Assembly (NCBI GenBank): GCA_024762845.1
Contig: JANTGQ010000025.1
Span: 1-11,694 of the forward strand
DNA: 11,694 bases
Direction of reading: 5' to 3'
From: Nitratifractor sp.
GTDB taxonomy: Bacteria; Campylobacterota; Campylobacteria; Campylobacterales; Sulfurovaceae
The notes beneath the pieces are model-generated. The model saw nothing but the letters and a program-made list of their open reading frames with translations, searched no databases and was not told where the DNA came from. This document shows, one piece after another, positions 5,978 through 11,694 of this stretch (positions within the stretch are counted from its first letter, which is position 1; every line of letters starts with the position of its first letter). Position numbers and translations under genes: made by a program.

Positions 5978-7624
5978 TTACATCATTCCCATTCCGCCCA
6001 TGCCTCCCATTCCGCCCATGTCTGGAGCTAATGGAGCTTGAGTAGCGTTTTTCTCTGGTACATCACTTACTGATGCTTCAGTTGTTAATAGTAAACTTGC
6101 AACACTTACTGCATTTTGTAGTGCAACACGCTCAACTTTAAGTGGGTCAATAATTCCCGCTTCGAACATATCTACATATGTACCGTTAGATGCATCGAAG
6201 CCGTGGTTTGCACTTTCGCTGTTGCTTACTTTATCTGCAACAACACCTGCATCGAAACCAGCATTATCTGCGATTTGTTTAATTGGAGCAACAATAGCAC
6301 GTAGAATAATATCTGCACCAACTCTTTCGTCGCCCTCTAAATCTAGAGATACAGACTTACCAGCTTTTACAAGTGCCGCGCCACCACCAATTACGATACC
6401 TTCGTCAACTGCTGCTTTTGTTGCACTTAGAGCATCGTCTACTCTATCTTTTTTCTCTTTCATCTCTGTCTCTGTTGCTGCACCAACTTTAATTACTGCA
6501 ACACCACCACTGAGTTTTGCAAGACGCTCTTGAAGCTTCTCTTTGTCATATTCGCTAGTTGTGTTGCCAATTTGGGTTTTAATCTCTTGAACACGAGCCT
6601 CTACACCCTCTTTAGCACCTTTACCATCTACAACAGTTGTATTGTCTTTATCGATAACTACTCTTGCAGCTTGTCCTAATTGCTCAATCGTAGTCTTCTC
6701 AAGTGTAAGACCAAGCTCTTCTGTAATTACAGTTCCGCCAGTTAGGATAGCTATATCTTTTAGCATCTCTTTTTTTCTATCGCCAAAGCCTGGTGCTTTT
6801 ACAGCTGCTATATTTAAGATACCTTTGAGTCTGTTAAGAACTAAAGTTGCAAGTGCTTCACCCTCTACATCGTCTGCAATAATTAGTAGTGGACGACCGC
6901 TCTGTTGTGTTTGCTCTAATACAGGGATTAAATCTTTTAAAGAAGAGATTTTGCTCTCTGTAATAAGAATAAGTGGGTTCTCCATCTCTACAGTCATCTT
7001 TTCATTGTTTGTAACGAAGTATGGGCTTAAATAACCTCTGTCAAACTGCATACCCTCTACAACTTCGAGTTCATCATTAATACCTTTTGCCTCTTCTACT
7101 GTAATAACACCATCTTTACCAACTTTCTCCATCGCTTCTGCAATAAGATTACCGATAGTTGCATCTGAGTTTGCAGAGATAGTAGCAACTTGTGCAATCT
7201 CTTTTTTACCCTGAACCTCATGTGCAATTTTATGTAGCTCTTCTATAATAACAGCTGCTGCTTTATCCATACCTCTTTTTACTTCGATAGGGTTTGCACC
7301 TGCTGTGATATTTCTAAGACCCTCTTTAAAGATTGAGTGTGCTAAAACTGTAGCAGTTGTAGTACCATCACCCGCTTCGTCTGCTGTGTTACTTGCAACC
7401 TCTTTTACAAGTTGAGCACCCATATTTTCGAGCGTATCTTCTAGTTCAATCTCTCTTGCTACAGAAACACCATCTTTTGTAATGTTTGGTGATCCAAAAC
7501 TCTTTTGAATTAAAACATTTCTACCTCTAGGTCCCATAGTTACCTTTACTGCGTCTGCTAACTTTTTAACACCGCTGTAAATTCCATTTCTTGCGTTATC
7601 GCCAAAGAATATCTCTTTTGCCAT
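5978..7624 (-). CDS. groEL: Chaperonin GroEL (Hsp60)
   Basis: This is the 60-kDa chaperonin, forming the double-ring ATP-driven folding chamber with GroES in the cytoplasm; 548 residues, standard length. Clear landmarks are VTMGPRGRNV near residue 30, the ATP-binding AGDGTTTATVLA near 85-96, VGAATETEMKEKKDRVDDAL (group I signature) with the catalytic aspartate in the RVDDAL region, and DEGIVIGGGAAL. The C-terminus is the usual flexible glycine/methionine tail (GGMGGMGGMGMM). The start is certain: AAGGAGAG lies shortly before the ATG and the sequence begins MAKEIFFGDNARNG. It follows groES after 21 bp, so both genes form one operon. Confidence 0.98.
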   Translation of the reverse strand: MAKEIFFGDNARNGIYSGVKKLADAVKVTMGPRGRNVLIQKSFGSPNITKDGVSVAREIELEDTLENMGAQLVKEVASNTADEAGDGTTTATVLAHSIFKEGLRNITAGANPIEVKRGMDKAAAVIIEELHKIAHEVQGKKEIAQVATISANSDATIGNLIAEAMEKVGKDGVITVEEAKGINDELEVVEGMQFDRGYLSPYFVTNNEKMTVEMENPLILITESKISSLKDLIPVLEQTQQSGRPLLIIADDVEGEALATLVLNRLKGILNIAAVKAPGFGDRKKEMLKDIAILTGGTVITEELGLTLEKTTIEQLGQAARVVIDKDNTTVVDGKGAKEGVEARVQEIKTQIGNTTSEYDKEKLQERLAKLSGGVAVIKVGAATETEMKEKKDRVDDALSATKAAVDEGIVIGGGAALVKAGKSVSLDLEGDERVGADIILRAIVAPIKQIADNAGFDAGVVADKVSNSESANHGFDASNGTYVDMFEAGIIDPLKVERVALQNAVSVASLLLTTEASVSDVPEKNATQAPLAPDMGGMGGMGGMGMM

Positions 7625-7645
7625 TCTTACTCTCCTTAAATTGTA

Positions 7646-7912
7646 TTACTTTAATAATCCTAAAATATCATCACTTGTTAAAATTAAGTACTCTTTACCA
7701 TCTAGTGTAATTTCGCTACCAGAATATTTACCAAATACTACAGTATCGTTCTCATTGATACCCTCTTCTTGTGCATCTGGTCCTACTGCTAACACTTTAC
7801 CTTGAAGTGGCTTCTCTTTTGCATTGTCAGGAATAATAATTCCAGAAGCAGTTGTAGTTACCTCTTCTTCTCTCTCTACTAATACTCTATTAGCTAATGG
7901 TTGAAAGTTCAT
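7646..7912 (-). CDS. groES: Co-chaperonin GroES (Hsp10)
   Basis: This is the 10-kDa lid of the GroEL folding chamber, 88 residues, close to the short form seen in Campylobacter and Helicobacter without the Helicobacter metal-binding tail. It starts MNFQPLANRVLVEREE. It contains the mobile loop that contacts GroEL (TTTASGIIIPDNAKEKP, about residues 20-36), and then KVLAVGP and VVFGKYSGSEI. It is the first gene of the groES-groEL operon. AAGGAGA precedes the ATG, and a perfect consensus promoter lies 37 bp upstream. Confidence 0.97.
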   Translation of the reverse strand: MNFQPLANRVLVEREEEVTTTASGIIIPDNAKEKPLQGKVLAVGPDAQEEGINENDTVVFGKYSGSEITLDGKEYLILTSDDILGLLK

Positions 7913-7948
7913 CTGCTTTCTCCTTGCCTTAAAATTATTTGCACCGTT

Positions 7949-7977
7949 ATTATAGTGATTTCTCTTTAAAATGTCAA
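7949..7977 (-). promoter_or_regulatory. Consensus sigma-70 promoter of groESL
   Basis: Read on the minus strand, TTGACA (7977-7972) and TATAAT (7954-7949) are separated by exactly 17 bp, a perfect housekeeping promoter. This is unusual for a phylum whose promoters mostly lack a -35 box. No CIRCE (TTAGCACTC-N9-GAGTGCTAA) or HAIR-like inverted repeat is visible between here and groES. A small palindrome AGTCT-TAT-AGACT at 8008-8020 lies about 30 bp upstream of the -35. Confidence 0.85.
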
Positions 7978-8114
7978 TAGTTATTCTATAAAAACTAAAA
8001 ATAAATGAGTCTTATAGACTAAACTATATTGATTCCATTTTAATAGTTAATGTAACATCCTAAAATATTTTATAGAAAACTGCTCTATTTAATTTTTATT
8101 AAAGTTTTTTTGTA

Positions 8115-8120
8115 TATAAT
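8115..8120 (+). promoter_or_regulatory. -10 box of the tRNA-Met gene
   Basis: TATAAT, preceded by a T-run and TGTA, lies 22 bp upstream of the mature tRNA 5' end. A short leader of about 16 nt, removed by RNase P, is expected. Confidence 0.6.
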
Positions 8121-8142
8121 TGCGGACACAAAATTACTTAGT

Positions 8143-8219
8143 GGCAGGGTAGCTCAGCTGGTTAGAGCGCTGGTCTCATAAGCCGGAGGTCGGGGATTCG
8201 AGTTCCCCCTCTGCTACCA
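8143..8219 (+). tRNA. tRNA-Met (anticodon CAT, elongator type)
   Basis: The 77-nt gene folds as a complete cloverleaf with an encoded CCA end. The acceptor stem is GGCAGGG with CTCTGCT (including G-U pairs), the D arm GCTC/GAGC, the anticodon stem CTGGT/GCCGG with loop CTCATAA, and the T arm GGGGA-TTCGAGT-TCCCC. The anticodon CAT is at 8177-8179. It is not an initiator tRNA, because position 1 pairs and the three G-C pairs of the initiator anticodon stem are absent. An Ile tRNA with lysidine-modified CAT is the alternative, but this sequence matches Campylobacterota elongator Met tRNAs as I remember them. It ends 9 bp before the stop of the convergent polymerase gene. Confidence 0.93.
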
Positions 8220-8228
8220 CTTACGGTA

Positions 8229-9527
8229 TTAACCTTCCAAAAAACTCTTTTCATTTCCATAATAGATTGTATCAACACCATATTTCTCTCTAATTTGCAT
8301 AAGTTTTTTATTTAGTTTTTGCATTTTTGCATCTTTTTCGTAGTCGATTAAAGAGAGCGTTTTTAAATTGTTAAGAGAGCTAAAGTTGGAGACACTCATC
8401 GATATGTAGTGGATTGACTGATTTGGAAAGATATCCAACTCTTTTACTTTGCTAAGTGCCAAATCTATAAAAAACCTCTCATTAAAGATACGGTTTTGAC
8501 TAATAGATACTTTTTGCGAAGCTCCATGCTCATATTTTATTTTAAAGTAGAAAGTTGTAGGGTTTAAAGAGAGTTTGGCAACACTAAAGCTAAGATAGCG
8601 CGCAAGAATAGCAACGCGTCTATAGAGCTCTTTTCTGCTATCTATTGCTTGGAAATTTCTACTAATACCTATACTTTTTCTCTCGCTTCCTACGACAATT
8701 GCTTCGTTATCACTACCACAGACTCTTCTGTAGAGCTCTCTGCCACTCTTGCCATATGCCGTTAAAAGGCTGGGGCTCTTTTGCAGCTCGCCAAGTGTTT
8801 TAATACCATAAGAGTGTAGCTTTTTATAAATTGCTCTGCCAACTCCGGGGAACTCCTCTATAGGGATATCTTTTGTAAAGTTTGCAATCTCCTCTTTCTC
8901 TACAACTTTTACCCCATATGGCTTTATAGTATCTGTCAAAAGCTTTGCAATCCACTTAGAAGAGCTTGCGCCTATAGAGATAGGAAGCCCAAACTCTCGC
9001 AAGATATCATCTTGGAGTTGCGCAATAAACTCTAAAGTGTCCTCCTCTTTTATCCAGCCGTTTAGGTCGCCAAAAAACTCATCTATAGAGTACTGCTCTA
9101 ATAGTGGGATTCGTTTCTCTAGATAACTTTTAAGCCTTTGCGAAATTTCTTGATAAAAGAGATGGTCGCTTGGTATGACAATAAGATTTTTAGAGCGTCT
9201 TAACGCCTCTACAAGTGGCATACCGGTAGTAATACCCAAAGCTTTGGCTTCATAACTTTTGGTAATCACAATGCCGTGTATTGTGCCATCTTTGTCGATA
9301 AAATGCTCTCTCCAGAGGTTTAAGGTATCTCCATTATAGTTATTTGCAAATTCGAGTGTAGAGTTAAAAGCACCTGTATTAGGTAGCAAAACTCCATTTT
9401 TTTTACTATCTGAGAATATCTTTTTATCGCTGCTCTTTGCAACAACAACCTCTTTGCCATTTAAAAAAGGATAACGTGTACGCTCTGCTGATACAAAGTA
9501 GCAGTCGAGATCTAAATGAATTTTCAT
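8229..9527 (-). CDS. Y-family translesion DNA polymerase (DinB/UmuC-like)
   Basis: This is an error-prone polymerase that copies past damaged DNA, 432 residues. Motif I is DLDCYFVSAE (6-15; catalytic D6, likely steric-gate F11). The second catalytic site is SIDEF (147-151; D149, E150). A helix-hairpin-helix thumb segment follows (about 222-248, FPGVGRAIYKKLHSYG), then the little-finger domain. From D6 to D149 is 143 residues against about 95 in E. coli DinB, so there is an insertion of about 48 residues (roughly 34-84) in the fingers region. No clear C-terminal beta-clamp motif (QxxLxLF type) is seen. Translation starts at ATG with only a weak AAGAAAG upstream. The gene diverges from an S24-type repressor gene 88 bp away, pointing to DNA-damage control. 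I leave the symbol blank because DinB and UmuC cannot be told apart by eye. Confidence 0.88.
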   Translation of the reverse strand: MKIHLDLDCYFVSAERTRYPFLNGKEVVVAKSSDKKIFSDSKKNGVLLPNTGAFNSTLEFANNYNGDTLNLWREHFIDKDGTIHGIVITKSYEAKALGITTGMPLVEALRRSKNLIVIPSDHLFYQEISQRLKSYLEKRIPLLEQYSIDEFFGDLNGWIKEEDTLEFIAQLQDDILREFGLPISIGASSSKWIAKLLTDTIKPYGVKVVEKEEIANFTKDIPIEEFPGVGRAIYKKLHSYGIKTLGELQKSPSLLTAYGKSGRELYRRVCGSDNEAIVVGSERKSIGISRNFQAIDSRKELYRRVAILARYLSFSVAKLSLNPTTFYFKIKYEHGASQKVSISQNRIFNERFFIDLALSKVKELDIFPNQSIHYISMSVSNFSSLNNLKTLSLIDYEKDAKMQKLNKKLMQIREKYGVDTIYYGNEKSFLEG

Positions 9528-9579
9528 TATTTTCTTTCTTATTAATTTATATAATTTTAATATTTTTAAGAAAATTAGC

Positions 9580-9585
9580 TATAAT
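9580..9585 (+). promoter_or_regulatory. -10 box of the S24 repressor gene
   Basis: TATAAT lies 30 bp upstream of the repressor ATG. The palindrome 9588-9602 starts two bases after it, so it covers the expected transcription start. Confidence 0.55.
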
Positions 9586-9587
9586 AG

Positions 9588-9602
9588 TTGAAACTTTTTC
9601 AA
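9588..9602. promoter_or_regulatory. Candidate operator of the S24 repressor
   Basis: TTGAAA-CTT-TTTCAA is a perfect 6-bp inverted repeat with a 3-bp spacer. It sits between the -10 box and start codon of the repressor gene and 61 bp upstream of the polymerase start. Position and symmetry fit autorepression by a dimeric helix-turn-helix protein. Binding is inferred, and short AT-rich palindromes can arise by chance. Confidence 0.45.
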
Positions 9603-9615
9603 TTAAAGAGCCTAA

Positions 9616-10284
9616 ATGAATAGCCAAGAGATAATAGAGAAAATAAAAGATATTTTAAGTAACGAGCTTGAAGGCAAAAAAGTTTACGATAAAGATGTAG
9701 CAGAGGCTCTAGGAATCTCCAAAGAGTCACTGAGCCACTTTAAAAAGCGTAACAGTGTGCCGTTAGAGCAAATAGTCTATTTTTGCGCAAAGAGAAAAAT
9801 ATCGATAAATTGGATACTTTTTTCACAAGAGCCCAAATCTTTAGAGGAGGATACAAATAGATATGTGCGCGTGCGCTACTTCTCTAAAATAAATGCAGGT
9901 GCAGGCGGAGGGGCAATAAACGAAGAGGAGGAGTATGAGTTTTTGCATCTTGACAAAAAACTGCTAGATACTCTCTATACTACACAAAGTGTAAAAGCAG
10001 TAGATATTGCCGCACTCAACGTAATTGGTGACTCTATGGAGCCAACACTGCAAAACCAAGAGGTAGTTATTTTCGATACAAAACAGTCAGAGATAAAAAA
10101 GGGTGGTATCTTTATAGTTGCCACAAATGCAGGACTCTTTGTAAAACGTATTACCCAAAGAGTAGATGGCTCTATCGAGCTTATTAGCGATAATAAAAAC
10201 TACAATAGCGAAATACTAAGCGAAGATGAGTTGACAAATACAAAAATTGTAGGGCGGGTTATCGGAAAGCTCGGAGTTGTTTGA
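9616..10284 (+). CDS. Phage-CI/LexA-like repressor with S24 self-cleavage domain
   Basis: This is a transcription repressor of 222 residues. The N-terminal helix-turn-helix covers about 22-68 (DVAEALGISKESLSHFKKR, ending INWILF), in the style of phage CI repressors. The C-terminal S24 peptidase domain has GDSMEPTL with nucleophile S140 and FVKRI with K177. Their 37-residue spacing equals that of E. coli LexA (S119, K156). A glycine/alanine stretch NAGAGGGA (93-100) precedes the peptidase domain, so A94-G95 (or A96-G97) is a plausible self-cleavage bond. The protein would bind DNA as a dimer and be inactivated by RecA-stimulated cleavage, but neither is shown here. Its divergent neighbour is a translesion polymerase, as with UmuD/UmuC or LexA-controlled polymerases. 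It is too long and too clearly DNA-binding to be UmuD. A domesticated prophage repressor is an alternative origin. Confidence 0.86.
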   Translation: MNSQEIIEKIKDILSNELEGKKVYDKDVAEALGISKESLSHFKKRNSVPLEQIVYFCAKRKISINWILFSQEPKSLEEDTNRYVRVRYFSKINAGAGGGAINEEEEYEFLHLDKKLLDTLYTTQSVKAVDIAALNVIGDSMEPTLQNQEVVIFDTKQSEIKKGGIFIVATNAGLFVKRITQRVDGSIELISDNKNYNSEILSEDELTNTKIVGRVIGKLGVV

Positions 10285-10291
10285 CTCTGGT

Positions 10292-11694
10292 TTACCCCTC
10301 TAACTCCTCTTCGAGCTCTAGTAGTTCCAAGTAGCGCTCACTTAAAGTATCGTATTTTTCTTGGGCAAGGGAAAGTTCCTCTGTAAGCTCTTGCAAGCCT
10401 TTTTGCTGGTAGCACTCTGGGGTGGCAAGACAATTGTTGAGGTCCTCTATAGTACTCTCTAGCTCCTCTATCTGTGGAGGCAGAAGCTCTAAATCGCGTT
10501 TTTCGTTGTAGCTTAGTCTCTTTTTTTGCTTTTTGGGCTCTTTTTTCTCTATAGTTTGCGGTGTACTCTCTATCTCTTTTTCAAATTCGTTGAGCTCTTT
10601 TATCTCTTTTTCAATATCGAGATACTCGCTATAGCTTTGGAAAGATATCTCTATCTCTCCGTTGCCTTTAAAAATAAAGAGTTTTTGTGCTAATTTATCA
10701 ACAAAGTAGCGGTCGTGGCTAACAAATATAAGAGCACCCTGGAAACTTATTAACTTCTCCTCTAATATATTGATTGTCTGGATATCGAGGTCGTTTGTTG
10801 GTTCATCGAGTATAAGGCAGTCGTACTTTTTGGTAAAGAGAAGGGCAAGGGCTACACGGTTCTTTTCGCCTCCACTTAGCTGGAATATCTTTTTATCAAG
10901 GTACTCTTTTGGAAAGAGAAAGTTTTTTAGATAGCCGTAGACATGCATATTTTTCCCCTCTACCATTACACGGTCGCCGCCATCTGGACAGAAGGTCTCT
11001 ATAAGGGTTGCATCATCTTTGAGCATCTCTCTGTGTTGGTCAAAGTAGCCAATACTTAGCTCCCCTTTTTTTACAATACCGCTATCTTGGGGCAGTCTGC
11101 CAAGTAGAATTTTTAGCAGGGTTGATTTACCACTTCCGTTTGGTCCTACAATTGCTATTTTATCCCGTTGCAAAACTCTGGTTGAGAACTCTTTTATTAA
11201 AGCTCTATCGGCTATTGAGTAGGAGAGGTTCTCTATTTCAAAGAGCATCTTCTTTTTGGCTACTATCTTATCGCCTCTCCAACTCTTCTTTTCGCGCTCT
11301 AGCTCTACCTTCATTTTACGAATAAGGGTAGGGTTCTTTTTTGCCTGTTCGCGTAGTTCAAAAACGCGGCGTTTTCTCCCCTGGTTTCTTGTCTCTCTTG
11401 CTCTTACGCCAGTTGCAAGCCACTCCTCTTCGCGCTTTAGCAGGCGCAGTAAGTTGTTGTACTCTTTTTGCATAGATTTTATCCGAGCCTCTTTTTGGCT
11501 TAGATAGCTTGAGTATCCACCCCCGTAACTGACAAGTTTGTACTCTTCAACCTCTACAATACGCGTGGCGATATGGTCGATAAAGTATCTATCGTGCGAG
11601 ATAAGCAGAAGGGTAAACTTCTCTTTTAGTAGAATCTCTTCGAGGTACTCCACCATATAGACATCGAGGTGGTTTGTAGGCTCATCCAGTAGCA
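10292..11694 (-). CDS. uup: ABC-F family ATPase, Uup type (5'-truncated)
   Basis: The gene runs off the right edge. The frame continues past the ATG at 11656 into codons for LLDEPTNHLDVY, the Walker B of the first ABC domain, so that ATG is internal and the first nucleotide-binding half lies mostly outside. Counting from that Met, visible parts are the first H-switch (SHDR, 20-23), a linker with EEEWLATGVRARETRNQGR typical of Uup, a second ABC domain with Walker A GPNGSGKST (171-179), signature LSGGEKN (260-266), Walker B LILDEP (281-286) and H314. A charged linker and a C-terminal coiled coil (about 393-452) follow, the Uup-type DNA-binding tail. ABC-F proteins have no membrane part. Uup acts on ribosomes and/or branched DNA intermediates and limits tandem-repeat deletion in E. 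coli. Its stop lies 7 bp from that of the S24 repressor. Confidence 0.9.
   Translation of the reverse strand, partial: LLDEPTNHLDVYMVEYLEEILLKEKFTLLLISHDRYFIDHIATRIVEVEEYKLVSYGGGYSSYLSQKEARIKSMQKEYNNLLRLLKREEEWLATGVRARETRNQGRKRRVFELREQAKKNPTLIRKMKVELEREKKSWRGDKIVAKKKMLFEIENLSYSIADRALIKEFSTRVLQRDKIAIVGPNGSGKSTLLKILLGRLPQDSGIVKKGELSIGYFDQHREMLKDDATLIETFCPDGGDRVMVEGKNMHVYGYLKNFLFPKEYLDKKIFQLSGGEKNRVALALLFTKKYDCLILDEPTNDLDIQTINILEEKLISFQGALIFVSHDRYFVDKLAQKLFIFKGNGEIEISFQSYSEYLDIEKEIKELNEFEKEIESTPQTIEKKEPKKQKKRLSYNEKRDLELLPPQIEELESTIEDLNNCLATPECYQQKGLQELTEELSLAQEKYDTLSERYLELLELEEELEG

Noticed and set aside
6222..7034. Open frames on the plus strand opposite groEL
   Set aside because: They are complements of a highly conserved groEL; the serine/proline-rich translations are typical shadow frames.
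9552..9576. Second operator AATTTT...AAAATT near the polymerase promoter
   Set aside because: The arms consist only of A and T in an extremely AT-rich stretch, so the symmetry is not informative.
8143..10284. Genomic island or prophage inserted at the tRNA-Met gene
   Set aside because: A CI-like repressor near a tRNA is suggestive, but there is no integrase, no repeated tRNA 3' end and no phage structural gene in the window.
9616..10284. UmuD rather than a repressor
   Set aside because: The protein has a full N-terminal helix-turn-helix and 222 residues, whereas UmuD is about 140 residues and has no DNA-binding domain.

Overview
The window looks like a chromosome segment from a Campylobacterota (epsilonproteobacterial) organism, probably a Sulfurimonas/Sulfurovum-type chemolithotroph. 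This rests on AT-rich DNA with AT-rich -10 boxes and mostly weak -35 boxes, an ArgH that resembles Campylobacter ArgH over its whole length, a four-subunit-type 2-oxoacid:ferredoxin oxidoreductase beta subunit, and a GroEL with a short GGM tail. The genus is an inference. No plasmid, prophage structural or CRISPR genes are visible.

Left part (1-3966): the 3' end of a pyruvate:ferredoxin oxidoreductase beta-subunit gene is followed by a complete TRAP transporter (dctP, dctQ, dctM). The periplasmic binding protein resembles the TakP type that binds 2-oxoacids such as pyruvate, so import and use of the same compound class may sit side by side. dctP is separated from the overlapping dctQ-dctM pair by about 250 bp holding a REP-like inverted doublet, a 22-bp-stem hairpin and a possible internal promoter. 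A second doublet follows dctM.

Middle (4136-8219): argH (argininosuccinate lyase, TTG start) runs convergently towards groES-groEL on the minus strand. The 424-bp gap between them has no gene but is dense in structure: a foldback element of about 178 bp with imperfect inverted arms, then a GC-rich 91-bp-period direct repeat whose copies each carry terminator-like hairpins. groES has a perfect sigma-70 consensus promoter and no visible CIRCE or HAIR operator. A tRNA-Met(CAT) gene is transcribed away from groES.

Right part (8229-11694): a Y-family DNA polymerase (minus) and a phage-CI/LexA-like S24 repressor (plus) diverge from an 88-bp intergenic region. That region holds a palindrome overlapping the expected transcription start of the repressor gene. 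This resembles a compact damage-response switch and is the most interesting unit here, because Campylobacterota generally lack a classical LexA/SOS system. The window ends inside a Uup-type ABC-F ATPase gene on the minus strand, which converges on the repressor gene with only 7 bp between stop codons.
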